64,000 nt of DNA, from NCBI GenBank assembly GCA_002077065.1, contig NAJO01000065.1:98725-162724 (forward strand), in the 5' to 3' direction. A program made the position numbers and the translations under genes. The notes beneath the pieces are model-generated. The model saw only the letters and a program-made list of their open reading frames with translations, was not told the origin of the DNA and did no database searches. Below, one piece after another: positions 9,798 to 19,125 of this stretch. Origin of the DNA: Cryoendolithus antarcticus (lineage: Eukaryota; Ascomycota; Dothideomycetes; Cladosporiales; Cladosporiaceae). Each line of letters opens with the position of its first letter. Position 1 is the stretch's first letter.

Positions 9798-11087
9798 TCA
9801 CCCCTCTTTCATCAACCACGTCAAAGCGCCCACTACGTACGCATCCGTCCCTACCTGCAGCGTAGGCTGTATCACAGGCGCGAACAGTCCACTGTGGTTG
9901 ATTGGGATGTCTTCTCCCAATCTGCCATCCTTCTCTGCCTTGTCCCACACCTCATGACTCGTCCCACCGTACATCCAGAATGAGCACGGTTTGCCAACAC
10001 TGGTACCCAGAATACTGAAATCCTCGCTCCCGCCCAGCTTGTCCATTACGGGCGTATACGCCTTCGCGTCTTTCGTGAAATGCGCCGTGAATGTCTCCTC
10101 CAGCTTAGCCGTGAGTGTCTCGTCATTGATCGTCAGCGGAAAGCTCCTCGTAGGAACAATAGTCGGTTCCTTGACCGCGTTCCCCGCCACAGCCTCAGCG
10201 TTCACGATCCGTCGAATACTAGCGAGGGTCCTCTTGCGCGTTTCCGGATTGATGGTCCTGACATCCACAGCTATCTTCGCATCGTCCGCGACTACATTCT
10301 CGGCATCACCAGCCTGAATAGAAGCGCACGTCACCACCGCGGTGTCCCAGGCGTCTGTCTCGCGGGACACGATGGTTTGTAGGCGCATTACTGTGCTGGC
10401 GGCCATAATCACGGGGTCTACGAGGCGGTGTGGCATCGATGCGTGGCCTCCTCTGCCGTGCAGCGTGATGCGCATGCTATCTGCTGAGCTTGCTACTAGA
10501 CCACGGCGGGTGCCGATGACGCCGGAGCGGTTTGGCATGACGTGCCCGCCTAGGACGATATCGGGGATGGGGACGTTATGGCGTTTGGGGTCGTAGAGAC
10601 CGTCGTCGACCATCGCTTGGGCACCTGTGCCGCGCTCTTCGGCGGGTTGAAAAATCAGGAGCAGTGTCCCGGACCAGGATGCTTTGCAGGCTACAAGCGT
10701 CTCGGCTGCGGCGAGGAGGGACGTGACGTGGAAGTCGTGGCCGCAGGCGTGCATGACGGGTTTCTCTACGCCGTCGGCATCTTTCATGCGGACTGCGGAG
10801 GCGTAGGGCAGGTTTGTGCGTTCGAGGACTGGGAGGGCGTCTGTGTCGGCGCGGAGCAGGACTGTGTGACCGGAGCCATTGGAGAGTAGGGCGGCGAGGC
10901 CGTGGCCGCCGATGTGTTCGCGGATGTCGAAGTCTGTGGAGAGCGTCTTGAGTTCGGAGACGATGCGTGAGGCTGTTTGAGATTCTTGGTCGGAGAGCTC
11001 GGGGTGGGAATGGAAATGCTTGTAGAGGGACTCGTATTTGGCTTGGTTTGGACGGTGCTTATTGACGAGGGAGGAGATGGCGGACAT
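9798..11087 (-). CDS. M20-family amidohydrolase (hippurate/IAA-amino-acid hydrolase type)
   Basis: A single-exon protein of 429 residues, the usual size for M20D-type amidohydrolases. These hydrolyse N-acyl or N-aminoacyl amide bonds using a paired metal site. Visible family motifs are RADTDALPV (about residue 79), the metal-binding HACGHDFH (C115, H117) and the catalytic/metal pair in QPAEERGTGA (E150, E151). A dimerisation-type middle domain follows (GRGGHASMPH with the conserved His), and a late metal His lies in NHSGLFAP near the end. No signal peptide is present, so it is probably cytosolic. The substrate is not predictable. Its promoter region (11088-11294) contains a 20-base perfect palindrome. 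Confidence 0.9.
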   Translation of the reverse strand: MSAISSLVNKHRPNQAKYESLYKHFHSHPELSDQESQTASRIVSELKTLSTDFDIREHIGGHGLAALLSNGSGHTVLLRADTDALPVLERTNLPYASAVRMKDADGVEKPVMHACGHDFHVTSLLAAAETLVACKASWSGTLLLIFQPAEERGTGAQAMVDDGLYDPKRHNVPIPDIVLGGHVMPNRSGVIGTRRGLVASSADSMRITLHGRGGHASMPHRLVDPVIMAASTVMRLQTIVSRETDAWDTAVVTCASIQAGDAENVVADDAKIAVDVRTINPETRKRTLASIRRIVNAEAVAGNAVKEPTIVPTRSFPLTINDETLTAKLEETFTAHFTKDAKAYTPVMDKLGGSEDFSILGTSVGKPCSFWMYGGTSHEVWDKAEKDGRLGEDIPINHSGLFAPVIQPTLQVGTDAYVVGALTWLMKEG

Positions 11088-11236
11088 GGTGGCGGATCGA
11101 TTGGCGTGGATGTGATAGCACGAATGGTATAGAGGATAACGAGTATTAGAATTAGCTGCCTACCTGGTGCAGAAATATACCGTGACGTCGTGCTAGATGC
11201 TCGACGTACAGGGCGTGTCCTGCGGAGTCGCTGCGT

Positions 11237-11256
11237 GGAGCTCAAGCTTGAGCTCC
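11237..11256. repeat. Perfect 20-bp palindrome GGAGCTCAAGCTTGAGCTCC
   Basis: Ten bases followed immediately by their exact reverse complement, about 150 bp upstream of the M20 hydrolase ATG and 39 bp past the stop of the Gemin2-like gene. With no loop it is more like a dimeric protein-binding site than a stable hairpin, but no regulator can be named. Confidence 0.7.
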
Positions 11257-11294
11257 GCACTCGATCGGCAAAGGTGGGTAAAGCGGCAAAGCTC

Positions 11295-12653
11295 TCAGCC
11301 CTCAGGCTCCCACGACCTCCTGAACTCGAGCAAGTCACGTTGCCCAAAGAACTCACCCACTACAGTCAAGATCATGTCCAGTGTCGCCAAAGTATGCTCC
11401 GTGTCATCGACCTCACCTGTCGGTTGCGCTATGTCAGCCTCTGCTTGCTCCGAATCAACGGCCGTTACATCGGATTCGAGATTCACGCCAGCCTCATCAT
11501 CCGCATACCGCTCCTGTGCTGCTACTTCTTCGAGTTGCATCGCGGCTGCTGCATTGACGAAAGACAGCTGCACGATCACGGCCTTCTTACCCAGTTCTCG
11601 AAGCAACGACACTTGATCGCCGTCCATGGTGCCCACGTCATCAAGTCGCGCAAATAGTGCCATCACCCATGCGCCTGCATTCCGCGTGATATGTTTTCGC
11701 TGGCCAAGGCAGTGTGTATCGATCAGTTCCAGCATCGCGAAGATTGTGTCGTTGGACATTGCAATCAGTTGACCTGGAGATGGCGCTGTTTTGCGTACAG
11801 CATTGATGCATGCTACGTATGCTTTGTTGCCATCCTTCGGGTCGAGCGCTGATGGTGAGTCTTTGATATCAGTCGTAGAGGTGGTGTCGGGGGCTTCATG
11901 CAATCGTGCCCGTACTTTCTTGAATCGATGTGATAGCGCATTCGTGTATGCCTCCATCGGCGAGACCGCCGCTTTGAGTGGCGGTTGAGGTCGCATGACA
12001 GGTCGCGCAATGTAGCAGTCATCTTCGAAGTAGCCTCGACTGTCGCCCTCTTCATAGATGTCTGCATCCTCGTCGGTGTAGGGAGCCCTGAGCACAAGCG
12101 GTATGCTCTGTCTCTCCTGCCTGACCGCTTTGAGATATGCCATTGCTTCTGCTACTTCGCTCTCGCCTCCATCTTCAGGCTCATTGTCCCATTGGAATGC
12201 CAGTGAACCGATGGCAGGCACCTGATTGGTAGACGCGTTCTTGCCTGGCTTGCCGGACGCTTGTATGGCCTGCTCGTCCTCGGGAGTCACATTCACGTCC
12301 TCCTCGCGAGATACTCCAGCAATCTCATTGTCGCCGTGACTGTCCATCACCAACGCCGCCGGATCGTACTCATCGTCATCCTCCGGCAACTCTTCACCAG
12401 CGTTCCACTCTGCAGGGCCTCCGTCCGCCTGGGTCTGGGCGCTCGTAAACTTATCATCACTCAATGACCTTGAGCGTGCTCCAGCAATTGTGGACGATGT
12501 GCTCTTCACTGCTCTCGGATCTACACAGGGAGCAGGATCCAGCACTTGGGTCTCCTCCTCCGAGTCGTAGCTGAGCAGTATGCGCTTGTTCGGGTTATAG
12601 CCAGCATTAGGGCCTGCCTTTGGCCTGTCGCGTTCCCGTGGTCGCTTGCCCAT
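11295..12653 (-). CDS. Gemin2/Brr1-like snRNP assembly factor
   Basis: A single-exon protein of 452 residues from the ATG at 12653 (MGKRPRERDRPK). An in-frame ATG 31 codons upstream is less likely, because the intervening residues are unlike the basic start. An acidic disordered region (DDDEYDPAALVMDS) precedes a helix AMAYLKAVRQERQSIP, which resembles the hallmark helix of Gemin2 (SIP1/Brr1). The C-terminal half has helical repeats (GAWVMALFARLDDV, LRELGKKAVIVQL) and ends with MILTVVGEFFGQRDLLEFR, like the closing helix of the family. Gemin2 binds the Sm protein ring during spliceosomal snRNP assembly in the cytoplasm. The assignment rests on pattern recognition of these helices. Two acidic inserts make the protein longer than the human one. 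Confidence 0.7.
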   Translation of the reverse strand: MGKRPRERDRPKAGPNAGYNPNKRILLSYDSEEETQVLDPAPCVDPRAVKSTSSTIAGARSRSLSDDKFTSAQTQADGGPAEWNAGEELPEDDDEYDPAALVMDSHGDNEIAGVSREEDVNVTPEDEQAIQASGKPGKNASTNQVPAIGSLAFQWDNEPEDGGESEVAEAMAYLKAVRQERQSIPLVLRAPYTDEDADIYEEGDSRGYFEDDCYIARPVMRPQPPLKAAVSPMEAYTNALSHRFKKVRARLHEAPDTTSTTDIKDSPSALDPKDGNKAYVACINAVRKTAPSPGQLIAMSNDTIFAMLELIDTHCLGQRKHITRNAGAWVMALFARLDDVGTMDGDQVSLLRELGKKAVIVQLSFVNAAAAMQLEEVAAQERYADDEAGVNLESDVTAVDSEQAEADIAQPTGEVDDTEHTLATLDMILTVVGEFFGQRDLLEFRRSWEPEG

Positions 12654-13360
12654 GGCGTGATGTCGATGTGGGTACGAGGATTGGTTAACATGTGGAGGTG
12701 CTATATGTACTTTGAGATCGGGACCTCGATGACTCGGGGAAGGCACGGGGAGCTTGTCCGCGAAGGGTAGGGTCAGGGTTACGCAAGATTAACCACACCT
12801 TGGGTTTAAGCAACGCAATGTTGATGTCTCTCAGCAACATCAATGCAGTCATAAGCCGCCAAGCTGAAGCGGCCAAATAGCAGAATGGTTACTGGGCTAA
12901 AATATTTGCAGGTTTGATGGGGGCCAGGTCTCGAGGTAAGCTGTCAATATCGATTTGTTCGGTTCAGGAGTGGAGGCCGACGAGGATGACCACGCACACT
13001 TTTATTGTCGAGTTCAGCTTCTGGTCCATCACACGACCTTTCCTGAATTCACACATCTCTGCTCAGTTTGAGGCACGGGCAGAGGTGAGGTCGACAGCGC
13101 CAGCCGGAGAGACGTGGGCTTTGGCTGTAAGCAACTGCCTAAGGCGTGCTTGTAGGAGCCCAGCGAGTTTGCTGCGTCTTCTACCATCACAGTCCATTTC
13201 CATCATCATGTCTACAACCCGAAGCCTCAGACACGCTGCCTGCACCCTCCCGACTCGGGATCCTACTCCCAGGATCCGCCTTTAGACTACTCAGTACAGC
13301 ATCCCCTTTCGAAGGGCACCGAAACCGATCAAAGCATGCCCTGTCTATGGACTCGACAGC
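12654..13360. other. Intergenic, 707 bp
   Basis: No supported gene. The left part is the promoter of the Gemin2-like gene; the right part lies beyond the 3' end of the broken effector gene. Short frames on both strands lack recognisable features. Confidence 0.5.
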
Positions 13361-13390
13361 TCAGAAAATGCCAATTTGGTTCTTACCGCC
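13361..13390 (-). other. C-terminal RHIM/PP-like motif GGKNQIGIF of the effector
   Basis: These 30 bases code the last nine residues and the stop. They match 23 of 30 bases, without gaps, with 14760-14789 of the receptor gene, which codes GSNVQIGIF. Core Q-I-G resembles the RHIM core ([VI]-Q-[VILC]-G) and fungal PP-type amyloid motifs. Position at the extreme C-terminus is as expected for an amyloid-controlled effector. Confidence 0.6.
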
Positions 13391-14235
13391 ACTCTTCGCA
13401 GTCATCTTGCCAGCCTCAATACGAGCTTCCTTTAGCTTGTCTATCACATCTTTGGACACTCCAGCGGCATTCGAAGAACCGGCACCTTCCGCATAGACGT
13501 CTTTCAATTCAACTTTCACAATGGCGAGCTGTTTCAGGTCATCGCTGGCCACAGCGCAGTTCGCCAGCAGGAGTTGGTGAGCTGCCATCTCGCCATTAAC
13601 CTGTTGGAGCTGCAAGTCACGATCATCGTCGTACTCTTCTTGGTTCTGCTTTCCAAGCTCGGCCGCAAGTAGCGGGGCCCTCTCTTGTTGCTGTTGAGCC
13701 TCGCGAGATATGGATTCGATATTCTGCTGTAGCTATTCTGCCTGAGCTTTCTCTACAACCTCTGAGGCTGAACCCATCTCTACCAAGAAATACCTGATTG
13801 TGTCAACGCAGATTTGAGATCCGAGTCTTGAAGTTGCTTACAAGCTCGCCGTGCTAACGGCCAATGTAATCGTGCTCCTAGCCGCAGAGATGTCGGCGAG
13901 ATACCTTTCAATGCGAGCCTCGTGACGCACCACTCTCCACTTTGCGCGAAGGGACTTCATGTCACCTTTCATCTCGCCGTTCAACTCCTTGCACGACTTC
14001 CCGCATTGTTCCAGGGAGTCCTTCAGACCCAGTTGCAGAATCTTGGCCTTGACGCCATCACTGGCGGGCTTCAAGAAGTCCAGTCCATCCGCACATCTCA
14101 TCAACGCAGTTAAATCACTCTTAATGTCAGCAACCTTGCCTTCGGCCGCTTGAATTGCCTGACAGAAGTCGCAGACTGCTTGACGGCGACGTCCGTTATG
14201 CCGATCGCGGCAGCGGCAATCTCAAGTCCGGACAT
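13361..14235 (-). pseudogene. Broken HeLo-like effector gene with C-terminal QIGIF motif
   Basis: Reading leftward from the ATG at 14235, the protein starts MSGLEIAAAAIGITDVAVKQ, the typical N-terminus of fungal HeLo-like/STAND N-terminal domains. A net one-base loss occurs near 14160; homologous sense continues as KVADIKSDLTALMRCADGL. After a clean 48-base intron (13794-13841, GTAAGC...AATCAG) the frame meets an in-frame TAG at 13733-13735 (a CAG-like position in a Gln-rich coiled coil). It then runs on to TGA 13361, ending GGKNQIGIF. Without the lesions the product would be about 275 residues: an alpha-helical head, a Gln/Glu-rich linker and a short C-terminal motif. HeLo-like proteins are membrane-targeting cell-death executors controlled by C-terminal amyloid motifs. 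The gene is divergent from the NACHT/HET gene, which carries the same motif. Sequencing error at the lesions cannot be excluded. Confidence 0.7.
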
Positions 14236-14552
14236 CGCGATAGGATAATGGTGCTGAAGCAGGCCGCTTTACGTCGACTCCGTTCAAAAACGTGGCAGGA
14301 TCATCACCATATCGTCAATGTATGCTATTAACACGATCTGAGGAACAGTTGCCCTCGGTGATGCTTCTACTGCAGGCATGCCGTGTCCGCACCACCTCCG
14401 CAGCCTGATGTCCAATTGGAGCTGCAGGAGACGCTGCACGCCCATTGCACACCATCTTCCTTCGGACCCTTCGAGACTACACTTGATGCGATCGAGGGCG
14501 AGCTAACACCTCTTCAATTGCATAATCCGGTTACAGAACCATCGACACCAGT
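14236..14552. promoter_or_regulatory. Shared divergent promoter of the effector/receptor pair
   Basis: A 317-base gap separates the starts of the HeLo-like effector (minus) and the NACHT/HET gene (plus). No specific regulator site can be named. The layout allows joint control of both genes. Confidence 0.5.
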
Positions 14553-17500
14553 ATGTTCGCCCTGGTGGCGTGGACGCTGCTCATCGCCATACTGCTTGTT
14601 CCGGCTCTGTATTTTCTTTCTTTCGGGCGATGGCCGACCGCAGTAGTGTATCTCGAACAGGGCGTTGCACCTGTCTGGAGAGCTGCACTTGGTCGCGCCC
14701 CTCGCGTGCCTGATGGCATAAGTCTGAATGTCACAATAGGGGATCTCGACACTCGCGATGGCAGCAATGTCCAAATTGGCATATTCGGACTTATGGGAAG
14801 CGATAGTAAGTTCGGTCTGAGCCATGTAGCGCGCTCGAGCTGACAATTGCAGGCGACAACCGGCGAGCGATCCAGAAATGGATAGCGCCGTGGCTGTCTG
14901 AGTCCGAAGGATCATTGTCGCAAGGGAAGATCTGGGAGCAGCGTCGTGAGGCCTCGAGGGGCAAAAGCGGCACTTGGTTCACTGGCAGCGGTCTTCAAGA
15001 TTGGCTAGACAATGGTTCCGACTGCTTGTGGCTGTATGGCGAGAGTCAGTCGACTATCCTGAAACGCGGGCCCGAACGACAAGACTAATCGACATTCGCA
15101 GTGGGTTGCGGAAAAAGCATGCTCAGGTCAGTCTGAAAATGAATTTCCAGCGATAATCTCAACTGCTGACCTCGCAGCTCGCTTATAACTTCGGAGCTCT
15201 ATCTTCAGGCAGTGACCGGGAAGATCTTACTCGCATTCACCTTCTTTGCATGGGACTTGACATACACACACTCGAAAACTTTCGTAGCACGAACACTCCT
15301 CGCACTTCTGAGCTCGATCGATCCTCTACTGAAGGAGATCAAAGATGCTTACGAGAAAGTCAATTCATTCGAGACTGTTGATGCTTTGATCTTGATACAG
15401 CAGATTCTCGCTCGCCCAGCTGCCAAAAGCTCGGCTGGACGAGTGACAGATCTGGTACTCATCGTGGATGCTATCGATGAGATTCCCTCCACTGGTGTTC
15501 GGCTGCAAGCGCTAGCAATGTTGAAGACTTTGTGTACACTGGCCCGCTCCTCTGCGAATTACCGCCTCCGAGTCATCTTGACCTCCAGATACGACAAAGA
15601 CGTTAGAGCTATCTGCACTCATGAATCGGGCTGGACCCGCCAGAACATACCTGAGAGCAGGATCAAAGAGGACATTAATCTCGTTCTGGAGGCGCGGATG
15701 CGCGAGAATCCCAGCTTGCAGGGCCTCGTCTCTCAAGAGAGATTTTCGTTGGCAGACAAGATCGTCCACAAGTCCGGCTTCTCGTGAGTGGACCAACAGT
15801 ACCGGGCAAGGGGAAAGATACTGACTGTCGGCAGGTTTAGACTGGCTAGCATGTATATGGATGCGCTGCTGGACTCCGATCTCAGTGTCCTCAAAGAGGC
15901 TCAAGTGACGTTAATCCTTGATGACCTCCCTGGCGACCTGTTCGTCTATTACGATCGTATTCTGGCTCGAATCCAGACACGAGAGGTAAGAGACGACATC
16001 ATGTCAGCGCTGCGGTTGCTGTTGTTCGCAGCAGAGCCGCTCACTGTGGAGCAACTTGTGGCCTCATGTGCTACGATACGCTTTCAAGGGCGCGACCGGC
16101 CCTTGTACAATCCGGGCCTTGCGCTAGAGGCCACGGATCTCGTCCGGTTACTCAATGGACTTGTTGAGCCTGCATACAGTGATGACATCAAAGCCAAGCT
16201 TGCGCTCGACACTAACATGAGCGTTAGGATGAAGCACTTCTCCGTGGTGGAGTGGCTGAGATCTTCTAGCACTGATTTGACTCGTCTCGAATTCTTCCAC
16301 GGTCCAGCTCCCCAAAGGCACATAACTCTGCAATGTTTCGCTTATCTGGTGTACTGCCATGAAAATGCTGCAATCATGCTATCCAATAGTGACCCGCGCA
16401 GGGACGGTTCGGAGCAATTGCCATTTGCTCGTTATGCCGCGGCTAACTGGTTTCTGCATGCAGCTGCATATCTCCAGGCGGACGACACCTCAGGCTCGTC
16501 TTTAAACCAAGCAAGGAATTCAGCTGGGTCAGAAGACTCCGAGGACGCCGATCATGGCCTGACGAGACCCACTGCCTTCGCACTTCGTATTTCCACCGCC
16601 ATTCTGGCACCAGCATTGTGCAATTACAAGGAATCACGTGGCATACAGATTCGCCTCGAGAAACTGGCGGAGTCTCTCCTTGATGCTGGGAGGGTGAAAA
16701 CGCTATTTGGCAGTATACTCAAGTATGGAGCTAGGACACACCCCGACAACACCAGCGTGGAAGACGGGCCCGACCGAGTGCCCCTTTTCTCTGTACCGCT
16801 GTACCATCCGATCAGTCTATATCCCAACACGACTCGGTTTGTGGTCAAGGAAGTGGTAGCGTTAAGCATTGGTAGCCAATGGCCTGCGGTCGTAGGGGCG
16901 ATACGCTCGACGCGCATGATCTCTGGACGCCTGGTGGCCGAGTCTCTGGACAACGATCCAAAATATATAGCGCTGACATATGCTTGGTCATATGGTCGAA
17001 GATCTGAAAGCCTACGCGTGAACGACCAAGTCTTGTGGACACAAGAACACCTTTCCCAGTGGGTGGATTACTGGAAAGAGGACGAGCGACTTGAATTGCC
17101 GGTATGGATCGATGTAATATCGATAGACATGACGGAGCTCGGCGAACGGACACAACATATTCAATTGATGGGGCGAATCTACAGTCAAGCCGCCAAGGTA
17201 ATAGTCTGGCTTGGAAAGGGGACAGAAATCGATTGGCACAATATCAATGCTGCAAATGGATACGCCGCGATCTTACGGCAACGTACTACTGGTACACTGT
17301 CGAACGAACCAAGATCGGCGTATTCCAAGCTGAGAGAGCTTCGGCTTAATTTCAAGAGCATCACCATCATCTTGAAAGCTCCCTTGTTTCGGAACCTGTT
17401 CATTTACCAAGAGATCGCACTTGCGCGGGTTGCGATTTTCCAGTGTGGACCTGCTCTCATGTCTTTAGACGACCTCACATGCATTGTTGACGAATTTAGG

Positions 17501-17647
17501 GCCCGCGCGATGCCCTCGATAAATGACAGTGCAGCATTGTTTTCAGATCCATGGTTGTGGCCGGAAATTTCGAGCGCCATTGGCGTATTGGAAACGTTTG
17601 AGACGCTGCATCGACTGCGAGATTCAAACCCGACCCAAGCTTCCTGA
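14553..17647 (+). CDS. STAND receptor: membrane segment, RHIM-like motif, NACHT, HET domain
   Basis: Exons 14553-14805, 14853-15044, 15102-15126, 15178-15783 and 15835-17647 join in frame to 962 residues. All four introns have GT-AG ends and lengths of 47-57 bases. Residues 1-25 form a hydrophobic segment (MFALVAWTLLIAILLVPALY). Residues 69-78 carry the RHIM/PP-like motif DGSNVQIGIF. A NACHT-type NTPase follows: pre-loop GTWFTGSGLQDWLD, P-loop GEMGCGKSM (G147-S154), Walker B VLIVDAIDEI (D254) and an arginine sensor region LTSRYDKD. A helical winged-helix/arm region spans about 360-700. A HET domain begins at YIALTYAWSYG (about residue 736), with WIDVISIDMTELGERTQHI and YSQAAKVIVWLG. NACHT STAND proteins act as nucleotide-controlled receptors; HET domains trigger incompatibility cell death. 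The TGA at 17647 cuts the HET region early: homology resumes out of frame just downstream, so the gene is probably damaged. Confidence 0.75.
14757..14795 (+). other. RHIM/PP-like amyloid motif DGSNVQIGIFGLM in the receptor
   Basis: It lies between the membrane segment and the NACHT domain, as amyloid motifs do in fungal NLR-like receptors. VQIG matches the mammalian RHIM core. The same residues QIGIF end the divergent effector gene, and the coding DNA is alike (CCAAATTGGCATATTC here, CCAAATTGGCATTTTC there). Confidence 0.6.
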
Positions 17648-18600
17648 GCTGCTGTATATCCTCCGACATAGGCACTGCGACGATTCCAGGGACAAATTGT
17701 ACAGTCTAATCCACTTGCTGCAGGGCGAGGAACGTCGGAGTTGCGCCCAGCTGGTAGACTTGACTAAGTCGGCTGCTTTCATCTTCAACAAATTGAATAT
17801 CATGCTAGCCCGTACTTACGGTCCAATGAGTCTATTCTCTATGAACAATCGAGGCTGGGAGTTCGCAGGTGTGGATCACCCATTGCGCGTCTCTGATGAC
17901 GAGTGCGATGCCTGGCCACCTTCAGGGGGCCACGAGGTGTACGACTATCCATTAGCGCCTGGCGCGTTCCTCCCTCCTGAATCGCCGCTGCACCAACCCT
18001 CACTGTACCATGTGAGTGGGTCTCTGCACAAGTCTTCTTCACTTTCAGTCCTGGATCTGTCTGTGGGAGGAAGGTGTTGGATGTTCAGGCATCTTTGTTG
18101 ACATCATTACTGAGTCTGCTCTGATCCAAGACCATGAAAGCATTGATGTCATGATTGACCTCACGTCACTATTCAGGACTATGCTTCAAGACCGTACTAT
18201 AGATGCTGCCGGAAATTCCAAATGTCTGAAATTCAACCGTCGACCAGCGGACTCACCCATGGATGATTCGAGACTCCCGCTTCATTGGCGCCACGCGTTG
18301 CAGAATCGAGGGAATAGAATCGACAGGCGTCTCTTCGTCACGCATGATGGTCTACTAGGCAATGGGCCTCAACAATTACGCCGTGGAGATGAGGTTGTGG
18401 TACTCCCTGGAGCAGACGTACCTCACATCGTGCGGCCGCTGCAAAATGGTAGTACTGATACCTACAAGATGATTGGCGAGTGGTATGTCACCCGGGTGTC
18501 TACTAGTGGGAAAGTATACTGATGTCACGCAGCTACCTGGATCGCATGATGGACGGGCAAATCATGGACAGGTTAAAAGCGGGAAAATGTACCGTCAAGC
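17640..18600 (+). pseudogene. Out-of-frame C-terminal part of the HET domain
   Basis: From 17640 a different frame reads LPELLYILRHRHCDDSRDKL, the conserved HET block (R.....CtDPRDKvyal). The join could be a one-base frameshift, or a 55-base intron 17585-17639 (GTATTG...CCCAAG) that also keeps phase. A second shift falls in 18050-18085 between SLSVLDLSVGG and SGIFVDIITE. The typical HET C-terminus follows: RRLFVTHDGLLGNGP, GDEVVVLPGADVPHIVRP and YKMIGEWYVTRV. A possible intron from 18498 to 18532 leads to YLDRMMDGQIMDRLKAG. Conservation of motifs across the shifts shows recent decay, assembly error or mis-seen introns. Confidence 0.65.
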
Positions 18601-18649
18601 CCATCAGGATTACATGGGAGCGAGACCAAAAGTTCGATGAAGTCAGTGC

Positions 18650-18945
18650 GAAGTCGAACTATGATCAACGAGATTTCTCCATCCCCCGAAGCCTCCCCCG
18701 GCGCCGAAGCCTCTCCCAAAGCTACTCAAAGCACTCCAACCACTCAATCGACTCCGAAAGCTACTCAATCGACTCCGAACACTCAACCGACCCCAAATAT
18801 ACCCACGAGCCTGCAAGTCACTCATTCCAGCTCCTTTGGTGATGACTTTGTCACTCCCACGGTCTAAAGGACACTGAGAGTACAACGATGCTCGGCATGC
18901 CAGAGCTGCCAACTTCGTGCGCTGGTCTATTGCCACTAATCCGCG
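18650..18945 (-). pseudogene. Decayed partial duplicate of the ATG29 3' end
   Basis: This segment repeats, in the same orientation, the last roughly 200 bases of ATG29 (19126-19310). On the minus strand GSSGMPSI matches GSSGTPSM, GMSDLQARG matches VMSNLQAGG, and a Gly/Phe-rich tail with FGRGFGAGGGFGG matches FGKGFGGG. Frames are broken and a tract of about 15-base units around CAATCGACTCCGAA (18740-18800) is expanded. It lies immediately downstream of, and may overlap the 3' end of, the HET gene. Confidence 0.75.
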
Positions 18946-19002
18946 ATGCAGCCACCTCGATCAAATATTGCCACTGAAACGCAATGCAGCCACCTCGATC
19001 AG
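18929..19002 (+). repeat. Two imperfect 36-bp direct repeats, period 38
   Basis: Copies at 18929-18964 and 18967-19002 share ATTGCCACT and ATGCAGCCACCTCGATCA with a few changes between. They sit between the ATG29 relic and the intact ATG29 3' end. Function unknown. Confidence 0.75.
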
Positions 19003-19125
19003 ACAATGGACGACCAAAAGGGCTACATAAGGGCTGAAGTTCGCCCAGTGAAGATCGCGATCAACCGCGATGAGTATGTTGTGTAGTGAAAGATTGTTCG
19101 ACAGCCTGAGGTCATGCGTCAGAGA

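Noticed and set aside
14383..14646. 87-codon plus-strand frame starting MSAPPPQPDV upstream of the NACHT gene
   Set aside because: It is out of frame with the receptor and overlaps its N-terminal exon; the exon from 14553 joins the NACHT exons with correct phase, this one does not.
18012..18048. 37-base intron in the HET C-terminal region
   Set aside because: Too short for a fungal intron and it would remove residues that fit the HET pattern; a frameshift is the simpler explanation.
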